Part shown: piece by piece, positions 47,520-56,446 of the stretch | Position numbering within the stretch: position 1 is the stretch's first letter | Layout of the letters: every line of letters begins with the position of its first letter | Source: Variovorax terrae | Lineage (GTDB): Bacteria; Pseudomonadota; Gammaproteobacteria; Burkholderiales; Burkholderiaceae_C | Assembly: GCF_022809125.1 (NCBI RefSeq) | Contig: NZ_JALGBI010000003.1 | Coordinates: forward strand, 1 to 64,000 | DNA: 64,000 nucleotides | Direction of reading: 5' to 3' | Notes under the pieces: model-generated | What the model saw: the letters and a program-made list of their open reading frames with translations, nothing else | Databases searched by the model: none | What the model was told of the DNA's origin: nothing | Translations under genes and position numbers: made by a program

Positions 47520-47549
47520 GTTCGACATCAAATTGTTTGACATCAAATT
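47520..47549. promoter_or_regulatory. Tandem MarR operator
   Basis: Two adjacent 15 bp repeats, GTTCGACATCAAATT (47520-47534) and GTTTGACATCAAATT (47535-47549). The second holds a palindrome TTTGA-CA-TCAAA and the first has one mismatch. Tandem palindromes between a MarR gene and its divergent neighbour are typical operators. Confidence 0.65.
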
Positions 47550-47565
47550 ACATTGCTCCTAGACT
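47537..47565 (+). promoter_or_regulatory. Promoter of the amidohydrolase/Bug operon
   Basis: -35 TTGACA (47537-47542, consensus), 17 bp spacer, -10 TAGACT (47560-47565). The -35 lies inside the second MarR site, so bound MarR would block RNA polymerase. Confidence 0.65.
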
Positions 47566-47601
47566 TCAGGGCATCCACGGCTTCACCGGAGTTTTTCAAG
47601 C

Positions 47602-48528
47602 ATGTTCGTCGTCGACAACCACATCCACCTGGGCCAGCCCGGCGTGCACGTCTCGGACTACATCTACAAGCAGTTGCGCAAGAACTGGACGGAGCGCGGC
47701 TTCCGCTACCACAGCGCCGAAGTGGCCACCGAGCGGCGCGACGGCGCGCTGCTGGTCGAGGTCATGGACGACGTGGGCATCGACGTCTGCTGCGTGCTGG
47801 CCGGCAACTGGAACCGCGTGCTGCCACCCGAGCAGCGCCCCTACAACGTGCCCAACGCCTTCGTGGCGGATCAGGTGCGCGCCTCCAACGGCCGCCTGAT
47901 CGGCATCTGCAGCGTCGACCCCATCATCGACCCCTGGGGCGCGGCCGAGGAGCTGGAGCGCTGCGTGCGCGACCTCGACTTCCGCGGCTGCAAGCTCTAT
48001 CCCACCTATGCGCACTTCGACCCGCGCGACAAGGCCTGCGACCCGCTGTACGAGGCCGCCTCGGCACTCGGCGTGCCGATCCATTTCCACATGGGCTTCA
48101 CCCCCGTGTGCGGGGCCGACATGAAGATGCAGCAGCCCTGGCTGCTCGACGAGGTCGGCCAGCGCTTTCCCAAGCTCAAGGTCGTGATCTGCCACATGGG
48201 CTACCCCTATGCGGAAGAAGCCATGGGCGTGGTGGCGCGCAACCCCAACTTCCACGCCGACCTGAGCGCGCTGGGCTTCTACCACCCGCGCAAGGTGTAC
48301 CAGCTGATCCACGACTTCGGCTGCGTCAACTCGTGGGAGCGCCTGCTCTACGGCTCGGAGAACCCCTTCATGTGGACCTTCCACAAGACCATCATGGGCA
48401 TCAACGACGTGGCGCGCGAGATCGGCATGCCGCCGCTGCCGCAGGAGGCGATCGAACTGATCCTGGGCGGCAATGCCACGCGCCTGTACCGCATCGACCA
48501 GACGCGCCAGCGCCGCAGCGCCGCCTGA
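47602..48528 (+). CDS. Amidohydrolase 2 family (ACMSD-like) hydrolase or decarboxylase
   Basis: A 308-residue TIM-barrel metal enzyme. The DNHIHLG motif at residues 5-11 binds metal together with HFHMGF and CHMGYPY; a late acid is in GSENPFMW. The family includes 4-oxalomesaconate hydratases, ACMSD and 2,3-dihydroxybenzoate-type decarboxylases. It is first in a MarR-regulated operon with a Bug receptor, typical of aromatic or carboxylate catabolism in Burkholderiales. The substrate is not evident. Confidence 0.88.
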   Translation: MFVVDNHIHLGQPGVHVSDYIYKQLRKNWTERGFRYHSAEVATERRDGALLVEVMDDVGIDVCCVLAGNWNRVLPPEQRPYNVPNAFVADQVRASNGRLIGICSVDPIIDPWGAAEELERCVRDLDFRGCKLYPTYAHFDPRDKACDPLYEAASALGVPIHFHMGFTPVCGADMKMQQPWLLDEVGQRFPKLKVVICHMGYPYAEEAMGVVARNPNFHADLSALGFYHPRKVYQLIHDFGCVNSWERLLYGSENPFMWTFHKTIMGINDVAREIGMPPLPQEAIELILGGNATRLYRIDQTRQRRSAA

Positions 48529-48558
48529 GCCCCTCGACAACACTCCAGGAGACACACC

Positions 48559-49539
48559 ATGCAGAAACTGACCCTCAAGGCGGCCGTCGCCGCGCTCGCG
48601 CTGTGCAGCCTGGCCGCCACGGCGCAGACCTACCCGAGCAAGCTGATCTCGATGGTCGTGCCGTTCACGGCCGGCGGCCCGGCCGATGCCGACGCACGCG
48701 CCGCGCAGCCGCTGCTGCAACGGCAGCTCGGCCAGAACGTGATCGTGGAGAACTACGCCGGCGCCGGCGGCTCCATCGGCGTGGCCCGCGTGCTGGGCCT
48801 GCCGGCCGACGGCCACTCGCTGCTGATGGCCACCGTGAGCGAGCCCATCCTGCCGCCGCTCACCCTGCCCTCGGTCAAGTATGTGGCCGAGGACTTGCGG
48901 CTGGTATCGCAGCTCTCGTACACCTACCTGGCGCTCATCACACGCCCCGGGCTTAAGTTCAAGGACGTCAACGAGCTGCTGGCCTACGCCCGCAACCCCG
49001 CCAACAAGGAGCTGAGCTACGCCACGCCGGGCAACGGCACGCTGTTCCACCTGGTGAGCGAGCACTTCAAGCAGCAGACCGGCGCGCGCATGGTGCACGT
49101 GCCCTACAAGGGCCTGGCGCCGGCGTTCAATGACCTGATGGGCAACCAGGTGGACGTGGCCTTCGTGCCGCTGGCCGGCAACGTGCCAGGCCTCATCGAG
49201 GCCGGCAAGGTGCGCGCGCTGGGCACCACCAGCGCGGCGCGCGTGCCGCAGGCCAAGGATCTGCCCTCGCTCAACGAAGGCCCGGCGCTCAAGAACTTCG
49301 TCTACACGGTGTGGACCGGCGTCTTCGTGCCGCGCGCCACGCCCGAGCCGGTCGTGCAGAAACTCCACGGCGCGCTGGACGCCGTGCTCAAGGGCCCCGA
49401 GTACCGCGCCTTCATCCGCGACACCGGCGGCATCGCACGCGACGGCGCCCAGTCGCTGCCCGAGGCGGCCCAGTTCTACCAGTCCGAGGTGGACCGCCTG
49501 CGCTCGGTGTTCAAGCTCGTGAAGCTCGAAGTGCAGTGA
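48559..49539 (+). CDS. Bug/TctC-family periplasmic substrate-binding protein
   Basis: A 326-residue Bug protein. A signal peptide (LTLKAAVAALALCSLAATAQ) is followed by the typical YPSKLISMVVPFTAGGPADA strand and loop, AGAGGSIGVARV and ATPGNGTLFHL. Bug proteins bind carboxylates or aromatic acids; very many are orphans without a TctAB permease. None is present here. It is 30 bp downstream of the amidohydrolase gene and is presumably co-regulated by the MarR protein, perhaps as a sensor or scavenger for its substrate. Confidence 0.93.
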   Translation: MQKLTLKAAVAALALCSLAATAQTYPSKLISMVVPFTAGGPADADARAAQPLLQRQLGQNVIVENYAGAGGSIGVARVLGLPADGHSLLMATVSEPILPPLTLPSVKYVAEDLRLVSQLSYTYLALITRPGLKFKDVNELLAYARNPANKELSYATPGNGTLFHLVSEHFKQQTGARMVHVPYKGLAPAFNDLMGNQVDVAFVPLAGNVPGLIEAGKVRALGTTSAARVPQAKDLPSLNEGPALKNFVYTVWTGVFVPRATPEPVVQKLHGALDAVLKGPEYRAFIRDTGGIARDGAQSLPEAAQFYQSEVDRLRSVFKLVKLEVQ

Positions 49540-49610
49540 ACCGCGGGCAGGCGTTTCAAGCGTGAGAAGATGACGGTTGCCACCGTTGTCATCCCGCTCC
49601 CGCCCGCTCC

Positions 49611-50249
49611 ATGCTCCAGTACCACACCCTCCCCGTCACCCCCTTCCAGCAGAACTGCTCGCTCGTCTGGTGCGGCGAGACCCTCAAAACCGCCGTGATC
49701 GACCCCGGCGGCGACCTCGACCGCCTGCTGGCCGAGGTGGCGCGCCGCGGCCTCGCGCTCGAGCAGATCTGGCTCACCCACGCCCACATCGACCACGCGG
49801 GCGGCACCGCCGAGCTGGCACGCCGGCTCGGCCTGCCCATCGTCGGCCCGCACCGCGGCGACCAGTTCTGGATCGACGCGCTGCCGCAGCAGGGCGCGAT
49901 GTTCGGCTTTCCGCCGGCCGAGGCCTTCACGCCCACGCGCTGGCTGGAGGACGGCGACACCGTCGCGCTGGCCGGCCACACGCTGCAGGTGCGCCATTGC
50001 CCAGGCCACACGCCGGGGCATGTGGTGTTCTTTTCACCCGAGCTGCAGCGCGCCTTCGTCGGCGACGTGCTGTTCGCGGGCAGCATCGGCCGCACCGATT
50101 TCCCGCAGGGCAACCACGATCAGCTGATCGCCAGCATCACGCAGCGCCTGTGGCCGATGGGCGACGAGACGGTGTTCATCCCGGGCCACGGCCCGGAAAG
50201 CAGCTTCGGGCGCGAGCGCAAAACCAACCCCTACGTCGGCGGGACGTGA
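49611..50249 (+). CDS. Metallo-beta-lactamase-fold hydrolase, glyoxalase II-like
   Basis: A 212-residue MBL-fold protein. The metal motif HAHIDHAGG, the later histidine in CPGHTPGHV and the aspartate in VGDVLFAGSIGR are complete. It is close to the YcbL/small glyoxalase II-type hydrolases. It follows the Bug gene by 71 bp and may be read through from the MarR-controlled promoter or be independent. Its substrate is probably a thioester; no more can be said. Confidence 0.9.
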   Translation: MLQYHTLPVTPFQQNCSLVWCGETLKTAVIDPGGDLDRLLAEVARRGLALEQIWLTHAHIDHAGGTAELARRLGLPIVGPHRGDQFWIDALPQQGAMFGFPPAEAFTPTRWLEDGDTVALAGHTLQVRHCPGHTPGHVVFFSPELQRAFVGDVLFAGSIGRTDFPQGNHDQLIASITQRLWPMGDETVFIPGHGPESSFGRERKTNPYVGGT

Positions 50250-50287
50250 CCCTCGCGCCGCCGGGGGAAAAGGGGTCTCCCGCGGGC

Positions 50288-51094
50288 TCAGCCCTTGCGC
50301 GCCCGCTCGTACAGCGGCATCACCTTGGGCAGGTTCTTCTGGATGTCGGCGATGCGCGTGCTGCCCGACGGGTGCGTGGACAGCCACTGCGGCGGCGCCC
50401 CCCCGCTGGCCGCGCCCATCTTCTGCCACAGCGTCACGCCGGCCTGCGGGTTGTAGCCGGCGCGCGCGGCCAGCTCCATGCCCACCAGGTCGGCCTCGGA
50501 CTCGTCCTGGCGGCTGAACTGCAGCGTCAGCAGCTGGGCGCCGTAGTTGGTGAGCGCCTGCCCGGTCTGGCCCAGGCCCAGCACCTGGCTCAGCACGCTG
50601 GCGCCGATGCTGGTGGCGGCGTTCTTGCCCATGCGTTCGCGCGCGTGCTCGCGCAGCGCATGCGCGATCTCGTGGCCCATCACCATGGCCACCTCGTCGT
50701 CGCTGAGCTTGAGCTGGTCGAGGATGCCGCTGTAGAACGCGATCTTGCCGCCCGGCATGCAGAAGGCGTTGATCTGCCGGGAGCCGATCAGGTTGACCTC
50801 CCACTTCCAGTCGCGGGCGCGCGGGTTCCATTCATAGCTGAACGGGATGATCCGGCGCGCGATGGCGCGCAGGCGCTGCACCTGCGGGTGGTCGTCGCGG
50901 CCCAGCGCGTTCTGCGCGGCGGCCTGCTGCAGCATCTGCGCATACTGCTGGACGGCCGAGCGCTCCACGTCGCCGGCCGGCACCAGCTTGCTGAAGGTCG
51001 AGTTGCCGCCCACCTCCACGCCCTCGCGGGCAAAACCGCTGGAGGTCCCCGCCAGCAGGCCACAACTCACTATGAAACTGATAGCAAAACGCAT
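50288..51094 (-). CDS. M48-family metalloprotease
   Basis: A 268-residue zinc peptidase. A signal peptide (AISFIVSCGLLAGTSSGFA) precedes the peptidase domain with HExxH as GHEIAHALREHA and a downstream Glu in DESEADLVGMELAARAGY, as in BepA/LoiP. The ISFIVSC part has a lipoprotein-like cysteine. The signal-peptide start is coded by a GCTATCAGTTTCATAG palindrome similar to the repeat arms. Family members degrade misfolded outer-membrane proteins; the exact client is unknown. It converges on the MBL gene. Confidence 0.9.
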   Translation of the reverse strand: MRFAISFIVSCGLLAGTSSGFAREGVEVGGNSTFSKLVPAGDVERSAVQQYAQMLQQAAAQNALGRDDHPQVQRLRAIARRIIPFSYEWNPRARDWKWEVNLIGSRQINAFCMPGGKIAFYSGILDQLKLSDDEVAMVMGHEIAHALREHARERMGKNAATSIGASVLSQVLGLGQTGQALTNYGAQLLTLQFSRQDESEADLVGMELAARAGYNPQAGVTLWQKMGAASGGAPPQWLSTHPSGSTRIADIQKNLPKVMPLYERARKG

Positions 51095-51100
51095 GCATCA
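51070..51100 (+). repeat. Possible GCTAT-family fragment at the M48 signal-peptide start
   Basis: CTATGAAACTGATAGC (51070-51085) matches the arms and loop of the repeat but the ATGACC and ACCTGGACATC blocks are absent. It codes for residues about 4-9 of the M48 protease. Confidence 0.35.
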
Positions 51101-51125
51101 CACCTCTCGACAGTATGATTGAATC

Positions 51126-52445
51126 ATGAAAGCATCCCCCCAGAACGCGGGCCGGCCTTCCTGGGCCGACACGCTCAAGGTCTATCTCGAAGCCCCCACG
51201 CTGCGCATGCTGCTGCTGGGGTTTTCGGCCGGGCTGCCGCTGCTGCTGGTGCTGGGCACGCTGAGCTTCCGGCTGCGCGAGGCCGGCATCGACCGCACCA
51301 CCATCGGCTACCTGAGCTGGGTCGGCCTGGCCTACGGCTTCAAGTGGTGCTGGGCGCCGCTGGTGGACCGGCTGCCGCTGCCGCTGCTCACGCGCTGGCT
51401 GGGCCAGCGCCGCAGCTGGCTGCTGCTGGCGCAGCTGGCCGTCATGGCGGGCCTGGCCGGTATGGCGCTGAACGACCCCCAGCAGGCGCTGGGGCCGGTG
51501 GTGTGGTGCGCGCTGGTGGTGGCCTTCGGCTCGGCCACGCAGGACATCGCGCTGGACGCCTTTCGCATCGAATCGGCCAACACCGACCGGCAGGCCGCCC
51601 TCGCCGCGACCTACCAGACCGGCTACCGGCTGGCCATGATCTGGGCCGGCGCCGGCGTGCTGTGGGTGGCCGCGCGCGCCGAGGTGAGCAACGCCGGGGA
51701 CTACCAGCACGGCGCCTGGCAGGCCGCCTACCTCGTGATGGCCGGCTCGATGCTGCTGGGCGTGCTGACGGTGCTGCTGTCGCCCGAACCAGTGCGGCGC
51801 GAGCTGGCGCCGCCCAAGAGCGCCGGCGAGTGGCTGCGCGGCGCGCTGGTGGAGCCGTTCGCCGACTTCCTGCGCCGCTACCGCTGGCAGGCCGCGCTGA
51901 TCCTGGCGCTGATCGCGGTCTACCGCATCAGCGACGTGGTGATGGGCATCATGGCCAACCCGTTCTACGTGGACATGGGCTACACCAAGACCGAGGTGGC
52001 CACCGTCACCAAGGTCTACGGCGTGATCATGACGCTGGCCGGCGCCTTCGTCGGCGGAGCGCTGTCGATGCGCCTGGGCGTGATGCGCGTGCTGATGCTG
52101 GGCGCCGTGCTGAGCGCGGGCAGCAACCTGCTGTTCGCCTGGCTCGGCACGCGCGGCCACGACGTGGGCGCGCTGGTGTTCGTGATCTCGGCCGACAACC
52201 TGTCCAGCGGCATTGCCTCGGCCGCCTTCATCGCCTACCTGTCGGGCCTGACCAACGTCAACTACTCGGCCACGCAGTACGCGCTGTTCAGCTCGATGAT
52301 GCTGCTGTTCCCGAAATGGCTGGCCGGCTTCTCGGGCAAGTACGTGGACAGCTTCGGCTACAGCCACTTCTTCACCGCCACCGCCCTGCTCGGTTTGCCG
52401 GTGCTGCTGCTGGTCTGGCTTGCTTCAAGGGTCAAAAAGGCCTGA
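51126..52445 (+). CDS. AmpG-like MFS permease
   Basis: A 439-residue MFS protein of the AmpG/PAT acetyl-CoA-muropeptide type, with 12 or more membrane segments. LLLGFSAGLPLLLVLGTLSF and SWVGLAYGFKWCWAPLVDR are typical of AmpG, and DIALDAFRIES in the middle is the other conserved part. AmpG imports anhydro-muropeptides for cell-wall recycling and for beta-lactamase induction. No ampC/ampR is near. The start is 32 bp from the divergent M48 gene. Confidence 0.88.
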   Translation: MKASPQNAGRPSWADTLKVYLEAPTLRMLLLGFSAGLPLLLVLGTLSFRLREAGIDRTTIGYLSWVGLAYGFKWCWAPLVDRLPLPLLTRWLGQRRSWLLLAQLAVMAGLAGMALNDPQQALGPVVWCALVVAFGSATQDIALDAFRIESANTDRQAALAATYQTGYRLAMIWAGAGVLWVAARAEVSNAGDYQHGAWQAAYLVMAGSMLLGVLTVLLSPEPVRRELAPPKSAGEWLRGALVEPFADFLRRYRWQAALILALIAVYRISDVVMGIMANPFYVDMGYTKTEVATVTKVYGVIMTLAGAFVGGALSMRLGVMRVLMLGAVLSAGSNLLFAWLGTRGHDVGALVFVISADNLSSGIASAAFIAYLSGLTNVNYSATQYALFSSMMLLFPKWLAGFSGKYVDSFGYSHFFTATALLGLPVLLLVWLASRVKKA

Positions 52446-52487
52446 GGTCCAGGTACAGCGGTCATTGATTGCTATGCTTTTCATAGC
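52445..52487 (-). repeat. GCTAT-family repeat, copy j
   Basis: Minus strand: GCTATGAAAAGCATAGC, then AATCAATGACCGC, ACCTGGACCTC. It starts at the AmpG-like stop and fills the gap to the convergent pelG end. The right-hand GGCC block is lost. Confidence 0.7.
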
Positions 52488-52495
52488 AACCTGAA

Positions 52496-53866
52496 TCACT
52501 GCAACATGAAGGTCTCGTACTCCAGGCGCCCGATCTTGCGCTCGAGCACCCGCAGCGCGAACACCAGCGTGACCAGCAGCGCCAGCGCGAAGCCATAGCC
52601 GTAGAACACCGCGCCCAGGCGCAGCGTGACGGCCGACAGCGCCACGTTGAGCACGGCCAGCAGGCTCACCACGGCCAGCACCTCGCGGCGCTTGTCCAGG
52701 TAGAAGAACACGTTCATCACCGCCAGCAGCGCCACCTGCAGGCTGGCCGCCACCGCGTCCACGTAGAACAGCGGCAGGTACAGCGTGCTGATGTGGAGCT
52801 TCTCGAAGATGGCGGGCGCGAACACCACCATCACCAGCACCGACAGCGTCTGGATCTTCACGATGTCGAGCAAGCCCTGGCGGATCGCGAACACCATCTC
52901 GTCGCGCATGCGCGCGATCTCCTCGAGCGAGCCGCCCTGGCGCACCGCGTTGTAGAACTTGTCGTACCATTCGACGAAATCGGTCTCGAAGCGCACCAGG
53001 AACACCGCCATGCCCGGGATGATGCCCAGGTAGGCCAGGAACACCGGCATGTCGTAGATCAGGCTCGCGCGCAGCGGGCCGATCACGTTGTTGCTGGTGT
53101 CGGGCGCGAGCCAGAACACGATCTTGTCGGCCCAGATCGCGAAGTTGTAGAGCAGGCCCACGGCCACCAGGCTCGGGTACATGGCGCCGGGCGCGAAGCA
53201 GTCGAACGCGATCAGGCGCGGCGTCGGAAAGCTGCGCAGCACGATGAACACCATGCCGCACAGCATCATGAACTGGCCGACCACGTAGCCCGCGAGCAGC
53301 CCCTCCAGGCCGGCGCCGCGCAGCAGCATGGCCAGCAGCACCGAGAGCGAATAGCCGCCCGCGAACAGCGCCACGATGACCTTGTAGAACTTGAGGCCGC
53401 TCATAAAGGTCGTCGCCACCCAGATGTCGCACATGGTCACGAAGCCGGCCACCATCAGCGTGCGGTAGATCACGCTCTCGCCGCGAAAGCTGGTGAACAC
53501 CAGGATCACCGCCAGCGTGCCGCCCACCAGGTTGGTCACGAGCAGCACGCCCGCGAAGTTGGGCACCACCTTCTCGCTCTCGCGCGCGAACAGCCGATCG
53601 GACACCCAGCGCGTGAAGCCGAGCTGCACCAGCCCGGTGAAGATCAGCGAGGCCATGATCAGGTAGGTCACCGACACCTGGAACTGGCTGATCAGCACGC
53701 TGGGCACCACGACGTTGATCGACAGCAGCCCGATCGCCACCAGCCCGAGGATGGACAGCACCCAGGGGCCGGAGCTGATCAGCCCGGCGTAGGCATAGGC
53801 GCGCACCAGCGAGAAATAGCTGTCGCGGTTGATCAGCTTGCGCAGCTCGAAACCGATGCCGGCCAT
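52496..53866 (-). CDS. pelG: Pel polysaccharide export protein PelG
   Basis: A 456-residue inner-membrane protein of the MATE/MOP superfamily type with about 12 helices. MAGIGFELRKLINRDSYFSL and AYAYAGLISSGPWVLSILGLV are typical of PelG. With PelD, PelE and PelF it forms the inner-membrane Pel synthase/transport complex. The start at 53866 shares a base with the pelF stop (TGATG). It is the last pel gene in the operon; a repeat copy follows. Confidence 0.95.
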   Translation of the reverse strand: MAGIGFELRKLINRDSYFSLVRAYAYAGLISSGPWVLSILGLVAIGLLSINVVVPSVLISQFQVSVTYLIMASLIFTGLVQLGFTRWVSDRLFARESEKVVPNFAGVLLVTNLVGGTLAVILVFTSFRGESVIYRTLMVAGFVTMCDIWVATTFMSGLKFYKVIVALFAGGYSLSVLLAMLLRGAGLEGLLAGYVVGQFMMLCGMVFIVLRSFPTPRLIAFDCFAPGAMYPSLVAVGLLYNFAIWADKIVFWLAPDTSNNVIGPLRASLIYDMPVFLAYLGIIPGMAVFLVRFETDFVEWYDKFYNAVRQGGSLEEIARMRDEMVFAIRQGLLDIVKIQTLSVLVMVVFAPAIFEKLHISTLYLPLFYVDAVAASLQVALLAVMNVFFYLDKRREVLAVVSLLAVLNVALSAVTLRLGAVFYGYGFALALLVTLVFALRVLERKIGRLEYETFMLQ

Positions 53867-55413
53867 CAGCCCGGCTCCTGCGGCAGAGCCGTGCCCAGCG
53901 CGCGCTCGTAGACGGCGCGGTAGCGCGCGAACATCACCGGGTGCGTGTAGTAGCGCTCCACGCGCGCGATGCCGGCGCGCGCCGCGGCGTGCCAGGCGTC
54001 GGCATCGGTCAGCAGCGCCAGCACGGCCTCGGCCAGCGCCTGCGGATCGGCAATGCCGACCACCGCGCCCGAGGCGCCGAGGGCGCGGTCCTCCTCGTCC
54101 AGGCCGTGGATGAGCTGGCGGCACGAGCCCACGTCGGTGCTGACGGCGGGCACGCCCGCGGCATAGCCTTCGAGCAGCACCAGCGGCAGCGCCTCGCTGA
54201 TCGAGCTGAGCACCACCAGGCCGATCTGCGGCAGCAGGTCGGTGAGCTTCTGGAAGCCGAGGAACTTCACGTTGTTCTGCACGCCCAGGCTCTCGGCCAG
54301 CTCCTTGCATTCGGCCGCATAGGCCGGGCTCTCGTCCTCGGGGCCGGCGATCCAGGCCTGGAAGTCGGGCAGGCGGTTGACGATCACGCGGGTGGCGCGG
54401 ATGTAGGTCTTGATGTCCTTGATCGGCACCACGCGGCCGATCAGGCACATGATGGGCGGCACCTCGGCCGGCCGCAGCGCGCGCAGCGCGCCGAACTTCA
54501 CCACGTCGATGCCGTTAGGGATGTTGCTGGTGCGCTCGGGCCGCGCGCCGTCCTGCACCTGGCGCAGCCGGTTGGCCTCGTACAGCGCGATGATCTGGTC
54601 GCTCGCGTCGTAGCACATGCGGCCCAGCGCCTCGAAGAAGCGGATCCACATCTGGCGGAAGTAGCCGGCCTGCGTCGGGTCGCGCTGCAGCAGCGTGCGG
54701 TTGTCGGCGATCCAGCGCGCGGCGTACAGGTCGATGCGCCGCTCCTTGGTGTAGATGCCGTGCTCGCTCAGCACCAGGCTGCGCTGCCAGCGCCGCTTGA
54801 GCAACGCGCCGAGAAAGCCCGCGTAGCCGGTGGAGACGGAGTGGTAGCAGCGCACCGGCGGAAACGATTCGACGATGGCCGCCAGCGTCCAGATCGGCGC
54901 GTGCATGGTGCGCACGGTCCAGAAGTAGTCGACGAAGCTCGGGTCGGTGCAGCGCTCGCGGTACTGCTCGGTGATGTAGTTCCAGCCGGCCTGGCTGTAC
55001 AGGAGCTGCGAGCGGTCCATGCGGCCGTTGAGCTCGCCCACCACCGTCTCCAGCACCTCGGCGCCGCGCACGGCCTGGCCCGCCGGGTCGCGGAAATAGT
55101 CGTGCAGCTCGCGGTTGAGCTCGAACATGCCGGCGTCGCCCGGCTGCGGCGTGACCGGCGGCGCGCCCGAGCCCTCGTAGAGGTAATGCTCCTCCAGGTG
55201 CACCACGTTGGGCGGCAGCTTGAACTTCTGCTCGCCGTAGTCCTGGCGGCGCGAGCCGAGGAAGCAGATCGCGAACGTGAGCTCGGGAAAGCCGGTGATG
55301 ATCTGATGCACCCAGCTCGACACCCCGCCCGACACATAGGGGTAGGTGCCTTCGAGCAGCAGCCCGACATCGGCCACCGGCGCGGGAGGCGGCAGGCCGC
55401 CGGGCTCAGACAT
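53866..55413 (-). CDS. pelF: Pel polysaccharide glycosyltransferase PelF
   Basis: A 515-residue GT4-family glycosyltransferase that polymerises the Pel polysaccharide in the cytoplasm from UDP-sugars. The N-terminal GLLLEGTYPYVSGGVSSWVH is the hallmark of PelF. The E-x7-E motif is present in SISEALPLVLLEG, and the nucleotide part is IMCLIGRVVPIKDIKTYI. The start at 55413 (MSEPGG) overlaps the pelE end by eight bases. Confidence 0.95.
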   Translation of the reverse strand: MSEPGGLPPPAPVADVGLLLEGTYPYVSGGVSSWVHQIITGFPELTFAICFLGSRRQDYGEQKFKLPPNVVHLEEHYLYEGSGAPPVTPQPGDAGMFELNRELHDYFRDPAGQAVRGAEVLETVVGELNGRMDRSQLLYSQAGWNYITEQYRERCTDPSFVDYFWTVRTMHAPIWTLAAIVESFPPVRCYHSVSTGYAGFLGALLKRRWQRSLVLSEHGIYTKERRIDLYAARWIADNRTLLQRDPTQAGYFRQMWIRFFEALGRMCYDASDQIIALYEANRLRQVQDGARPERTSNIPNGIDVVKFGALRALRPAEVPPIMCLIGRVVPIKDIKTYIRATRVIVNRLPDFQAWIAGPEDESPAYAAECKELAESLGVQNNVKFLGFQKLTDLLPQIGLVVLSSISEALPLVLLEGYAAGVPAVSTDVGSCRQLIHGLDEEDRALGASGAVVGIADPQALAEAVLALLTDADAWHAAARAGIARVERYYTHPVMFARYRAVYERALGTALPQEPG

Positions 55414-56446
55414 GCAGATCCACGCCCGCGATGCGGTATTGGCGCCAGTAGGCCGCCACGCCACGCCACTGGTGCGGCAGCTGGGCGTCGGGCGGCAGGC
55501 GCCCGATGTACTTGCGCACGCCGTCGTAGTCGCGGCGCAGGTAGGCGATGTGGGCCATCAGCGGCCAGACCTGCGCCGGCGGCATGCGCAGCTTGCGCGC
55601 CAGGCTCAGGGCGCGCGCCGCGGCCGCGAGCTGGTCGAGCTCGATCAGCACGCGCGCATACAGGCGCCAGGTGCCCGGCGCGTGGGCCTCCAGCATCAGC
55701 ACGTCCTCGCAGTGCTTCTGCGCCTGCTGCAGCGCGAAGCGGCGCAGGTCGCCGCGCGCCAGGCCGGTGTCGGCCTGCTGCCAGTGCAGCTCGGCCAGGC
55801 GCTGCAGCGCGTTCACCAGCGGCGCGCGGTCGTCCTGCTGGCGCGCCGCCTGCAGGCGCAGCTGGGTGCTGCGGATCTGCTCGCTCAGGTCCTTCTCCCA
55901 GGCGTCCACCATGCTGTAGGCCAGCAGGCGGATGTCCTCGGAGGGGTCGGACAGCAGGCCCTGCAGCAGCGGCACGGCGGCCTTGGGCCGCATCGACTGC
56001 AGCGCCACCAGCACGCGCAGCCGCGTCTCCAGCGGCAGCGAATGGTCCTTCAGGATGTGGCGCGCATCGCCGGCGCGCAGGTCGCTGCGCGCCGTGGCCT
56101 CCTGCTGCACGGTGGAGAACTCGGGCATCGCCACCTGCACGTAGCGCTCGGTGCGCAGGATCTTGGGAAAGCGCTGCGCGATCTGCACCGTCAGCACCGT
56201 GGCCACCACGCCCAGGCCGGGAATGAAGAAGCCGAAGCAGAACAGCAGGGCGAACGCCGGCACGCGCGGCTGGCGGTAGGGCGCGGGCAGCAGCGTCCAG
56301 GCCAGCCCGGCCGACAGCGCGCTGGCCAGCGCGTGCAGCGCGAAGTAGCCCGCCAGCACGAGTTCGGAGCTGTCGCGGTCGAGCAGCGCCAGCGAGGCGA
56401 CTTCGGCGCTGAAGGCCAGCGTGGCGAGTTTCCAGGTTCCGATCAT
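55406..56446 (-). CDS. pelE: Pel complex protein PelE
   Basis: A 346-residue inner-membrane protein. Two membrane helices lie in the first 100 residues (LVLAGYFALHALASALSAGL, FALLFCFGFFIPGLGVVATV), followed by a soluble region of helical TPR-like repeats that interacts with PelD in Pseudomonas. The position between pelD and pelF confirms the assignment. It overlaps pelD by four bases and pelF by eight. Confidence 0.9.
   Translation of the reverse strand: MIGTWKLATLAFSAEVASLALLDRDSSELVLAGYFALHALASALSAGLAWTLLPAPYRQPRVPAFALLFCFGFFIPGLGVVATVLTVQIAQRFPKILRTERYVQVAMPEFSTVQQEATARSDLRAGDARHILKDHSLPLETRLRVLVALQSMRPKAAVPLLQGLLSDPSEDIRLLAYSMVDAWEKDLSEQIRSTQLRLQAARQQDDRAPLVNALQRLAELHWQQADTGLARGDLRRFALQQAQKHCEDVLMLEAHAPGTWRLYARVLIELDQLAAAARALSLARKLRMPPAQVWPLMAHIAYLRRDYDGVRKYIGRLPPDAQLPHQWRGVAAYWRQYRIAGVDLHV

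Noticed and set aside
50249..50290. Further copy of the GC-rich repeat between the MBL and M48 genes
   Set aside because: Only a short CCGGGGGAAAAGGGG-like stretch; no shared block with the elements at 13.2 and 38.6 kb.
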